This document shows positions 54,691-64,000 of a stretch of DNA of 64,000 nt, one piece after another. This DNA is from Cristatella mucedo (taxonomy: Eukaryota > Bryozoa > Phylactolaemata > Cristatellidae). The position numbers and the translations under genes are program-made. Numbering within the stretch: position 1 is the stretch's first letter; each line of letters begins with the position of its first letter. The notes under the pieces are model-generated. The model made no database searches and was not told where the DNA came from. It saw only the letters and a list, made by a program, of their open reading frames with translations. Location of the stretch: the NCBI GenBank assembly GCA_009760855.2, contig WPIO01000005.1, positions 4,448,001 to 4,512,000 on the forward strand. The letters run 5' to 3'.

Positions 54691-56270
54691 TATTTCGTAC
54701 TGGAGGCTCAAGTTACAGTGTTGATGCTGCACTGCCGCGATCGGTCCTGGATGCCGTTCAGCATTAGAAGTAGGTGAAGTCGTATGACGGTGTCATAGCT
54801 GTCTGCGTCCAGGATTCCCTAGTCAGTAGCGCGATAGAGCTGCTGCGATACGAAAATGGCCATTTAGGCTGACCAAAATCAAGACTTCGGCAAGGATAAT
54901 GGAGAGCTTTCACCAGTCTTGCTTCTAAAAAACTTAGGGGCATGCCCTCTCTGGTCTCGAGTTGCTAACGTCTGATTGTGGTCTGATTACGTCTTAGTTA
55001 CCATTGAGAAGATTCGCAACAGTCAAGCCGTATTTACGAAGCGAATTGATGTAGCTAAACTGCAATGGCTTTGAAGCCGAACGCTGTCAGACTTGATAGC
55101 ACTGTTACGAAAGGCTGCATTTACTTCCGAGCCAAGATATTTCTCAAGAGCACGACGTCAGTAGCAAGTGATAGAGCATGCAACGCTTGCTTGATTCTAG
55201 AGGAATTAGCACCTCAAAGTGTAGCCAACAAGTCTTAGAAGTAGCATCTACGCGAACAGATTTGGCGACGATTGGCAGAACACGGTAGCAACAAAGAACG
55301 AATTTTCCTTAATAACAAGTACATGCCAGTAACACTTATGCCACAGCCGAAGAAGGTTACAAATGATCAATACTCGTCATAAAGTACATCTGAACCAACT
55401 CTCACTTAAGATGGCCTTTAATAAGGTCTAAGCCATAGACTGTGACAGATCCGATTCGTTACGATTCTCATAACTAAGGGATCTCTAATCGACTCTAACG
55501 CTGTCATAATGTGACTGGTTCAGCATGCTAATCAGTACTGTTTTATTGCCGTTGATCACAGAGTCCCGTGTCGGGTCTCTTATTAGATGCCCCTACCAAC
55601 TTTTGTGTGGCTGGTGTGGTCGAGTAGCCGATTTTTTAAATTTCAACCAAAGCGGACCAAGGGAGTGAGACTTCCCGAAGGTCCACTTGAGAGCGCTACC
55701 TACCAATGCCATTTACATAGCCTGGAACGTACATGAAAGTGTCATTCCAGAGAATGACAAAATATTCGAATATATAAAGCCACCACTCACCAGTGTTTCG
55801 ATAGTGCTGAATGAAGCTAGGGTAGACAGCAGATAGATAGGTAGATAGCCTGAGAGTCGCCGGCTGTTTTACTTGTCCGCAGTGGCAAGATACCTCGGTC
55901 TTTAATGAGAAATTAAAATGTTCACAATTTCTTCGTAAATGAAATACAACTGATGGTCGCCTAATGAACAAATACTTAGGCGACGGTCAACACAAACGAA
56001 GTTGATGTAAAAGGACTTCGACTGTGGAATGTTCACCGCATTTCACTTTAAATCTCGATACCAAGCTCAACATTTCATTTCGCAATCTGCAGTTTCATAA
56101 TCTGGCTACTCAGCCAGACGTTGCCAAAACTATCTACCTTTCTGGATAATAATCCTAATAATGACAATAAAAATTTGAACTTTCTTGAAACTAGGTATGT
56201 CAAATAATTGGTGATAACATGAAACAGTTTACCATGGGCAAAAAAATTGAGGACAATGCCCATGGACTGA
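54691..56270. other. Interval without recognised genes
   Basis: No open frame longer than about 90 codons and no repeat tail recognised. I see nothing in it that supports an annotation. Confidence 0.35.
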
Positions 56271-56274
56271 AGGA

Positions 56275-56690
56275 ACAAACGAGTTTTTAGCTTCTTTTTA
56301 AACTTATTGAAATCGATGGATATGGTTATATCAATCTGTAACCAATTTCAAGCTCTTGGAGCTAAAGGCACGGTCTCCTAAGAATTTACTTTGGTTACAA
56401 GTGCAGTAAGCGACAAGGGTTGGGAGAAGAAAGTGATACGTTTGGAAGCCAAATGAGTAAGTATTACAAACCGGTAAGCTAGAGCAAGTGAATGAATGAA
56501 CCTAAAGGCGAGCACAAGAACATTGAAGACGAGAAGCTGTTTGATTATTAGCCAGTGCTGTTCGGTGAAAAGTGGTGTAATAAATAATTTACCGTTTTCG
56601 CGATTAATAGGCCTAGCCACCGAGTTTGATACCTTCAGTAAGTGTCTAACTGCTCCTCCTTCAGTGGTAATCAATATAGTGTGCCGTTAC
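56275..56690 (-). mobile_element. Decayed LINE ORF2 C-terminus
   Basis: The minus strand reads KVSNSVARPINRENGK, LFTEQHWLIIKQLLVFNVLV and SLALAYRFV, matching the QNSAARL, LHWLPIKQRIxFKVL and LAPAYL motifs in order. It lacks a recognisable 3' tail. Confidence 0.6.
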
Positions 56691-57007
56691 GGTAATAATA
56701 AAGAGTGATTCTTATTTTCGCGTGGCGTGTGCTTTTTGTTTGGTTTTGGTTTCAAATGTTTATTGGCCATCATCATTTTTTGCATTGCATAGTGAAGATC
56801 GTCATAAGTTTGCTTGAACCGTTTGCTTTACCCGTTTCTGCCTGCCATCAATTGCCGTCTTCCTAGCCAAGCCCTGGGATTCGTCAGAAACCTTAAAGGG
56901 ATTCACCATCAAGCCTTTTTAAGATCTGAAGTAAGCTCACCTGCTGCCTGTACTAGGGCTAGAATTCCCGACTCTATTAGACAAAATACCCCTATCCCAT
57001 ACGCATA

Positions 57008-57216
<209 letters not shown>

Positions 57217-57259
57217 GACGCGCGAACCCTTACACATATGCACAGCCTTAAGCAGTTAA

Positions 57260-57480
57260 GCACTTAAGCAGTAGCGAAATGTTACCTGTTGGGCCATAAT
57301 GGTCTTAGTGACCCTAGCTGGTCTGAAGTCTTGTACCAAACCAGCAAAGTAGAAAATGCTCCGCCCATGTGATATTTGTAGATTTTTCGAAGTGTTGTAA
57401 CCAGAATCGGCTGTTTCAACTGGAAGCCAGTGAAGATATCTTTTCGAGCAAGTGCAAAAACGATTCATAAAATTTGTTTA
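57260..57480 (-). mobile_element. Short decayed LINE C-terminus
   Basis: The minus frame has LHWLPVETADSGYNTSKNLQ, which corresponds to LHWLPVKxRIxFKxL with a frame change. Nothing else of the element is clear. Confidence 0.4.
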
Positions 57481-57699
57481 CTCGGGGTACATGGGACACT
57501 GGTCTTCCACTGAAACTACACTTCTTGTGACTAGCGATATTCTAGGTAATGAAGACGTTGGCAATGTCACAACATTGATCTTGAGAGAATAAATTGTACA
57601 AAAATGGTTTATTAACAAGATCAGGGTGCCCTCCGTTAACCCTACGTGCTTACAGGTTTGTTGGCTGCTTACAACTCAATCGCGCTCGAGGCTTCACCA

Positions 57700-58010
57700 C
57701 GTGACCGAAACTCTATCGCGTGCACAAGAGTCCTCCTAATCTGTCAGCAGTATTCGACACTGTGTATCGAACGATAAAACGCTCCTACTTGAATGATTCA
57801 GAATAAAAACCGATGCCTACCTTGTACTGTCTGTGACGTATAGTCTCCTGCAGCAGAACCGTCACATGTTGATTTCTATAAGGTTTCTTTGGCCCTTGGG
57901 TGTTCTCAGTTAATAAAGAATCTCTTGGAAAGGCAATTCATGCCCCCGACTGAATTTTCTCTTTGCTGACGGCACACTGCTGTACTTGCCCTCAAAAAAT
58001 CGAGATTACC
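57700..58010 (+). mobile_element. Decayed RT fragment
   Basis: LSAVFDTVYRTIK at about 57735 corresponds to LSAAFDTVDHxIL, and NFLFADGTLLYLP near 57955 to the FxYADDTQLYL catalytic block, with the second D lost. The spacing fits a compressed RT. Confidence 0.5.
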
Positions 58011-58798
58011 TGTCGCGGCTGTTAAATTGGTGCTTACATTGCAAACATTATTTCTGGATGATTGCCAATGTCCTTTCACTAAGCGAGGCAAAAAATGAGC
58101 AACTTCTTATAGGAAGCTGTTTTGTTACTGTGGCTTCGGCGGTGGCAGATCTCGGGAGTCTCAAGGAGGCACCAGCGTGGCCGTGAGCGATAAACGAGAC
58201 TCTCTTCCTTTCTCTCAACATATATTTGAGAGCTCGATGAATCACAGCAGCTACGTCTGGAAATATAGCGTACATTATCGGCTTGATCCTGTGCTTTGTC
58301 AATGGCTTAACCATTGATACATTTGTGACTAGGCGCTGTGATAATTACAAAGGCAGCAGCAGTCACATACAACGTCACCACAAACATTTGGCTGGAACTA
58401 GGGACTTGGCTCTCCTGATTGGAGGCGCCCTCGTGCAACCATTGTCGAGAGCTTGCCATTGACTCCTTAACGGCTCCTTGACGTTTTAAGTTGTATGTAA
58501 AAACCGGCTCGACAGCTAGTCGCCATAGAGAATCTCTTTTCAGGATTAGAGACTAATTACCGAGATGGATGACTGAAGATTTAACTACTTTCCCAGTTCT
58601 TTCTAGAATTGACTGCCGTAATTAAGTATTGGCAGTGCTACCGAAAAAAGCAAGTCACGACTTCTACGACCTGGGTCATGAAGTGCGAGCACATTGCCAT
58701 TGAGCCGAGACCCAGTGAAGGATGTCATACAGAATGCGTAGCGTACACGAGAATTTTTAAAGTTGCATTGAGATATTCTTCGGTATAGAAAATAACAG

Positions 58799-59960
58799 CT
58801 ACTATTATTATTATGAAACATGTCTATAGCACTCTCAGAAAACTATATCACTTTTTAGAATGTGTACCTGTTCTGGAAAGGAAGTGTATTAATTTGGTTG
58901 ATAACATCCACAATTTAAATGCACCTTTGCCTGCAAAGGACGATTCACGCGGAAAGAACAAATCCTACAAGGAGCACGTGGCTTTTTAGCATCTTTTTAG
59001 ATTATCCAAGCTAGGGGATTACTTCCTGTTGATCAGTAATGAATTCCAAGCTTCGGGATCATACAGACTGAAAGCACGGTATCCGAAGCATTTAAGGTTG
59101 GTGAAAGACACAACTACACCTATGTGAGTTCGAAGAGCAGAACGGCAGGTAATGATGTGAAACGCGATAATGAATGCAAGAATGTAATTCTGATAGGTAG
59201 GCCAGAGGAAGAGAGTAAATGACTTAGTCAGAAGAGCAGGTGGTGTGGTACAAAGCCCGACCAAGATGTACACTGGACATGTGTTCGCCAGCAAGAGAAT
59301 GACGGGACATAAAAGTGATTGAAAGATTGTCGAAGTCCATAGGGTAAGGAGAGGTATGATAATGGCAGTTGCACAGTTCAGGGTGGACAAACTTAGCTGC
59401 AGGTTTGGATTCTGAGCATCTCGTTGCACACGCCGAAAGGCCTGCAAGTTTAGGGCTACAGAAGTTTCGATGGGGCGTCGCCACTGCTTGGACCAGCCCA
59501 GCTGTGGTAGCTAAGCAAGCCCGACTTTACCAATTTTTCTTTGCTGAAAGAATTACAACTTGACAGTGAAGTTGGCGTGTTCATCGAGCGAATGGGAATA
59601 TTGAAACAGACCGCCCAGATTGCGTTCAGGTGCTAAAGGAGAAATTCTGGCAGAGCCCTTTCTAATTTCCGAGTAACACTTGGTTCGCTCTTGAAGCGTA
59701 GGGTTGTTTTAACGTCACGCGTTTTGATAGTTTGCCCATTCCAATTGCACACGTCAGCAGCACGTGCTTTAATGGAGTTGAGCCAGTTCGAAATGCAGGA
59801 TGACAGCAATAGATCAAAGCACAGGCATTGATCTTGCCGTTTGCGTAAAAATGAAAGCCTGGATTTTACTTGGCAATTACTCCGCCAAACGAGAGTATCG
59901 ATTTTAAAAAGAAGAAGTAGACCTAGAGCAGATCTTTGATCTAACACACACTTTAAAGGC
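58799..59960 (-). mobile_element. Old L2-like LINE copy (RT-thumb to 3' tail)
   Basis: It begins with a TATTATTATTATG-type tail and a degraded hairpin, then has weak matches through the C-terminus (ACATRCSESKPAAKFVHPELC, SFTNLKCFGYRAFSLYDPEAW) and up to an ..ISNWLNSIKARAADVCNWNG segment near 59740. It is strongly diverged from the main family. Confidence 0.6.
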
Positions 59961-59969
59961 AAACTAGAA

Positions 59970-60940
59970 GAGGCTTAGTCATTGATATATACGCTCTAAA
60001 ATCTTCTGCTAAGATAGAACCCAGTATAATTACTATAGGGTGAAAAGAAATGCAGTCACAGCACATATTGTCTTGACTGTTGTACGAATAGAGCAGGTCA
60101 CACAGAAAACGCTCTGAGTGACACGAGCAATAACTTATTCCAAGCGCTCGCTTGAAACTCCAAAATTAATAAGATTTTATCATCATAACACGAACATAGT
60201 ATGCGGTGGATCCCTCTGCATCGGGAACCATTTGCAAGCCAGAACTCACGACGCAGGGATAGGGACCACATGGCTCTCGAGCCAATTTTTCCGTCCGATT
60301 AACTCGGGCTTCTCAGCCGAATATCCAATTTCCCGGTTTCACCACGCGGCATTTCATTGTACTGCACCTACGCTACAGCGATCATCTAATCGCCCATGAA
60401 ATATGCTAGATTACTGGTAGTAGGTTCAATACCGCTGCGTTCATCAACCTACTTAACTTCCAGCTTCATAGTAGCCTCAGCATTACGCTTAGCAGACCGC
60501 AGATTTGCCGTGGCAATAGAGGTAGATGTTGCTTACTTAAGCTTCAGGCATGTCTTTCGGCTAACCGTGCTCCCATAAAAAATTCCGTCTAATGGGCCAC
60601 TAGATGCTGCTCAGCCACTAGTAATGTCTTTTCAACTATTAGGGCTGAGCATTGATTTTGAATTCGCTTAAGTACGGTACAATGTCATTTTTTATCATAC
60701 TGAACATGGTTTGGCTCCGAACCTTAACTCGTAGAAAATTGTCAAGCGATTCCTATTTTAAATCTTTAAATTTTGGCATAGCAAGCAGTGGCTTTAGCTT
60801 TCGAGCACTCAACGCTGCGATCGGCATTTTTCCAAATCAAGCCCATATAAAAACCCAGGCATCACGTAAAATGATCGCCGATCTTGTTACGCAGCTAATA
60901 CGGCATCGTATGTTCATAGGGCCAGCGAACTTTCTTGCTA
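59970..60940. other. Interval without recognised genes
   Basis: Three open frames of 60-112 codons on the plus strand lack known motifs. The frame at 60652-60990 runs into the L2 remnant at 60945. Confidence 0.35.
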
Positions 60941-60944
60941 TGGG

Positions 60945-61290
60945 CACTGGAACTCACATCCGACTTGCGTCAGAACATCCCCTGACTTGACCACATTTAA
61001 AACGAACTTAAAAACACACCTATATAGGGCAGCATTTAGTGGGTCCCTCTGACTCGTTCTTCATGTGCTTATGCGTGCTGAAACTGTGCATGCTGCCACT
61101 AACCACACTTGCATGCTGACCCTGTGCATGTCACCCCTAACCATGTTATTCATGTTGTTTATCAAGCATGATATTACTCACCATTCAATCACGTTTTCCT
61201 TTGCTGCAAATGTAAAGCGCCTAGAAAGATATCGAGTTCTCGGAGGGCGCCTTATCAAGTGCATTATCATTCTTATTATTATTATTACTG
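60945..61290 (+). mobile_element. L2-like LINE 3' copy
   Basis: The end of ORF2 (NSHPTCVRTSPDLTTFKTNL, with one frame change), the 3'UTR with two TGCATGCTG.C.CTAACCA repeats, a hairpin with one stem change (GCGCC/GGCGCC) and an ATT repeat. Confidence 0.85.
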
Positions 61291-61294
61291 TCCC

Positions 61295-62060
61295 CCTAGC
61301 AGGATGTGCAGGCAGATAGCTGGCTCTGTGCCAAACGTAGCCGTATTAGCTGCTACGGGCAATGTGCCAATATCAGGAAGTGAGTTCAATCTATATATAG
61401 ATGGCGCCGTATTATTTGAGTCTCGAGCAACTGGAATAGCTAAAGACAACTGCTAAGGGTCTCAGAAATTATCCAACACTTCCGACGCCAAATAATACAA
61501 ACGCACTGTACCTGCCTCTGCGCTGATGTCGTTAGGCCGAAAACACACAGCCCGTAGCGGCACTAGTCCTCGTCGACACATGACTAATACAGAGGGAACC
61601 CATGCTTTGAATTACTAGCTATGCGACTTGTATGTGCAGCATCAGTACATACATACAAGTATTTCGACGGCGGCTGACAAGCGCTGCCACAAAAATCGCT
61701 CGTAGCATGCTACAAAATAGTCCACATCAATTGGGAAGAGCAGTCTATTCGGCAGCCACAGAGGGCTACAGGTGCCCAGCGTCGGCTTAAGCGAACGAAA
61801 ATTCTCGCACCACACCCGAAGCACAACCCAAGTGCTCCATGCCCAAAGCCTAGAGAACAACCGTCTGAGTATTTAATGACTTACGCTTTTATGTCGCCCT
61901 ACTGGGGATCGAACGCAACTGGTTACAAAGTAATTATAATTCACAGAGAATAATATCGAGGCAGTCGAAATCTTGTGGCCGCTACAGTACGCCAACGTTT
62001 CAGCAATAGTGAAGGGGCGAACCGCCCAGACCAAAGAGGTGGCCGCCGACAGCGTCTCAG
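61295..62060. other. Interval without recognised genes
   Basis: No supported coding region or repeat family. Short ORFs of under 75 codons only. Confidence 0.35.
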
Positions 62061-62063
62061 CCA

Positions 62064-62226
62064 AGCCCTGGTTTAGCTCAGGGATTAAGGTGCTCAACTA
62101 CGATGACCGAGGTCAAGGTGATCAATTTTCACTGCTGAGGTCGGGGGGGGGGGCTCGAGCCCTGTGGCATATATGAAGCGCCCTGGGAGGGATTTAGTTC
62201 TCGAAGGACGCTCCGAAAATGAATTA
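62064..62226 (+). mobile_element. SINE-1 copy with enlarged spacer and a G run
   Basis: Head CCCTGGTTTAGCTCAGGGAT, a spacer containing GATGACCGAGGTCAAGGTGA and a second GAGGTCG, a run of ten G, box B GGCTCGAGCCC, GTGGCATATATGAAGCGCC and a worn hairpin. Its 3' end merges with the tail of an oppositely oriented L2. Confidence 0.75.
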
Positions 62227-62405
62227 ATAATAATAATACCCTTGAAAAAGCTCCCTCAGAGAACTCAATCTCTCTCTAGGCACTTTACAATTGCTGCAAA
62301 GAAAACACGATCGAATGATCAGTGGTAGCATGCTCAATAAACAACAAGAATATGATGCCTAGGGTTGACATGCACAGGGTTAGGATGCAAGTATGGTTAG
62401 TGGCA
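62227..62405 (-). mobile_element. L2-like LINE 3'UTR stub
   Basis: AAT repeat, worn hairpin (AAAGCTCC..GGCACTTT) and 3'UTR up to GTATGGTTAGTGGCAG. It abuts the SINE tail to tail. Confidence 0.8.
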
Positions 62406-62420
62406 GGGTTATAGGAAAAT

Positions 62421-62490
62421 CTCCCCCCCCCCGGACATTCCCTCCTGGTGGACCCTTGGAATTCCCCCCCCCGGACATTTTCCCCTAGGG
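62421..62490. repeat. Two-unit C-tract repeat
   Basis: Two units of about 41 bp each contain a run of 9-10 C followed by GGACATT and then CCC(T/C)CCTGG-like or CCCCTAGGG sequence. Possible G-quadruplex or i-motif former; also a likely site of sequencing error. Confidence 0.85.
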
Positions 62491-62521
62491 TATGAGATTC
62501 CCGCTATGAATGCATAACTAA

Positions 62522-62524
<3 letters not shown>

Positions 62525-62558
<34 letters not shown>
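62525..62558. repeat. (TA)n microsatellite
   Basis: About 17 TA units. Confidence 0.97.
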
Positions 62559-62559
<1 letters not shown>

Positions 62560-62866
62560 ATGATCAAATAAAGTTCACGCTCTATTGAAATAAAATCAAC
62601 TCAGTATAATTGGACGTTTTGTAAATACTGTATGACATAGTCACTGGTTGGCCTTGCACTACACAGTCCATTTGAGTAGTCGAATTGCAAAAACTGTACT
62701 TTGGTGTTTCTCTCAATGAACTAGTGATAAGCCAATTAGATCAATCACGAAAATGGTATACATAATACCGTATTACCGCATAGAATCGTAATGCGAGCAG
62801 ATTTACGAATGACTAGAACGAACAAGCTTAACGATATCGTGATGGAATTTATCAACTGTACTCGAG

Positions 62867-63878
62867 GTGGCGTTACGTTGTGGGATGACGGCTGAACGAT
62901 TCGTAATTTTCAGCTCGCCAGCTGCGTCATCTTGCGATGGCCGATCGATGGTTTACGGACGGCAACTTCTCAATGTCGCTTTCCCAGTCCCAGCAGTTGT
63001 ACGCCATGCCATCTGTGCTCCATTCGGTACGTCGGCTGTATCTTGTGCGTATGCTCTGCTGTTAGGGAAATCGCAAAGCACACACGAGACTCTGCTGAAA
63101 GCCGTCGTCGACAAATGTGACTATGTCATACAGCGTAGATCCTACGACTCGTCTGCGGCTTTGAACAGGGCGAAATCAACGAAGTCGACGAAGTTCTACG
63201 TTAACGTCCAAGGCTGCTTCTACCATCTGACCCAAAGTATGCGGCGGAAGGTGCAGGAGCTCGGCCTGACAAAGTCGGCGTACAAAGACGACGACCGCGT
63301 TAAGCATTTCTGCGGTGTGCTCAACGCCCTCGCCTTCCTGCCGCTGACTGATATCACCGGAGGGATGAATCACATCCACCAGACACATACCAACAGGAAA
63401 TGAACTCGAGGCTTTAGTGGATCTCGTCGACTACTTCGACGCCACTTATGTTACCGGATCGATCAGACGCGGTCAGTGTCCAGTCGCCAGCCATCTCATT
63501 CAGCCACTGCCCATCCGTCGAGCGCAGCCCGTGTTTCCACCGCTGCTATGGAATGTACACGATGTAACTCTCGCAGGCCTGGACCGAACCAACAATTTGT
63601 GCGAGTCGTGGAACTGCGACTTTGCAAGTCTCGTCGGACATCATCACCCGTCGTTGTGGACGCTAGTTGAAGCTCTTCAGAAAGATAAAGCACTGGCGAC
63701 AACGGCGATAGCACAGAAGAAGAAGCACTGGGGACAGCCGGCGGTCAAGAGAGTGAAGCGCTCGACACAACAGCAGCAGCAGCAGCCGCGACTACTGTCA
63801 CTCTGTATTACCAGCCGCGACAATAAGAAAACTGCAGTGGAGGTTCTCGAAGGCTTAGGGCATATTATTAGATTCTAA
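62867..63878 (+). pseudogene. Mutator-like (MULE) transposase, C-terminal half, one frame shift
   Basis: Two plus-strand frames make one protein. The first (to 63403) reads AICAPFGTSAVSCAYALLLG, the DDE-region strand, then DSSAALNRAKS and VQGCFYHLTQSMRRKVQELG, the C..H motif of MULE transposases, and VLNALAFLPLTD. The frame then changes between about 63370 and 63402. The second reads ELEALVDLVDYFDATYVTG, then PPLLWNVHDV, LDRTNNLCESWNCDFASLVG and HHPSLWTLVEALQKDKA, all typical MULE C-terminal blocks. The end has a nuclear-type basic patch (KKKHWGQPAVKRVKR) and a run of six Q. No N-terminal zinc finger or first catalytic D was recognised upstream. No TIRs were seen. Coding quality is otherwise good, so either the copy is young or the shift is a sequencing error. 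Confidence 0.75.
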
Positions 63879-64000
63879 ACTGCCACAATACTGAACTACA
63901 TACAGCTATTTGACATTAATTTTTTGCTTGATTTGCATTAATTGATGGCTATACAATAATAAATACCTCACGTTGCAACACATTTTATATGACATTTCTA

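Overview
The window looks like a repeat-dense piece of an animal nuclear genome. It has one recognisable host gene with a GT-AG intron. The rest is dominated by an L2-like non-LTR retrotransposon family, two tRNA-derived SINE families, a hAT DNA transposon, Ty3/gypsy and LTR debris, a Mutator-like transposase and long CA/TA microsatellites. Nothing points to a prokaryote, an organelle or a free-standing virus. I cannot place the phylum from sequence alone.

Layout. 1-10.3 kb: mostly non-coding, with short SINE and LINE stubs, a perfect 36-bp palindrome and one unidentified 117-codon open frame. 10.6-12.9 kb: two minus-strand exons of PUM3 (Pumilio homolog 3, Puf-A family); exon 1, intron and large exon 2 join in frame, but the last exon or exons were not found. 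14.0-24.2 kb: a pile of L2-like LINE copies, including one L2 inserted in another and the remains of a nearly complete copy (endonuclease, linker, reverse transcriptase, C-terminus) split by a second L2. A Ty3/gypsy nucleocapsid-protease-RT fragment and a pair of inverted LTR ends sit at 16.3-17.6 kb. 25-32.6 kb: SINEs, decayed LINE pieces and an unidentified 198-aa ORF. 32.76-36.45 kb: a hAT element with recognisable terminal inverted repeats and a minus-strand transposase, interrupted by an L2 copy and by a SINE. 36.5-40.3 kb: tandem repeats, a spaced direct repeat and large microsatellites. 40.8-50.5 kb: more L2 copies, a duplicated block (41.5-42.6 and 48.5-49.0 kb) in which one copy carries an L2 insertion and the other the empty site, and two LTR-like copies. 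50.9-62.4 kb: older LINE remnants, a ~205-bp CA repeat and SINEs. 62.9-63.9 kb: a MULE transposase C-terminal half broken by one frame shift.

How the parts work together. The central theme is a LINE/SINE partnership. The L2-like LINE and the commoner SINE family end in the same hairpin followed by an ATT repeat, and several LINE copies carry paired changes that keep the stem. This fits the known arrangement in which an L2-clade reverse transcriptase recognises a 3' stem-loop and SINEs borrow it. Nested insertions and the empty site allow a partial relative order: the hAT element is older than the L2 and SINE inside it, and the duplication at 41/48 kb probably predates the L2 at 41.97 kb.
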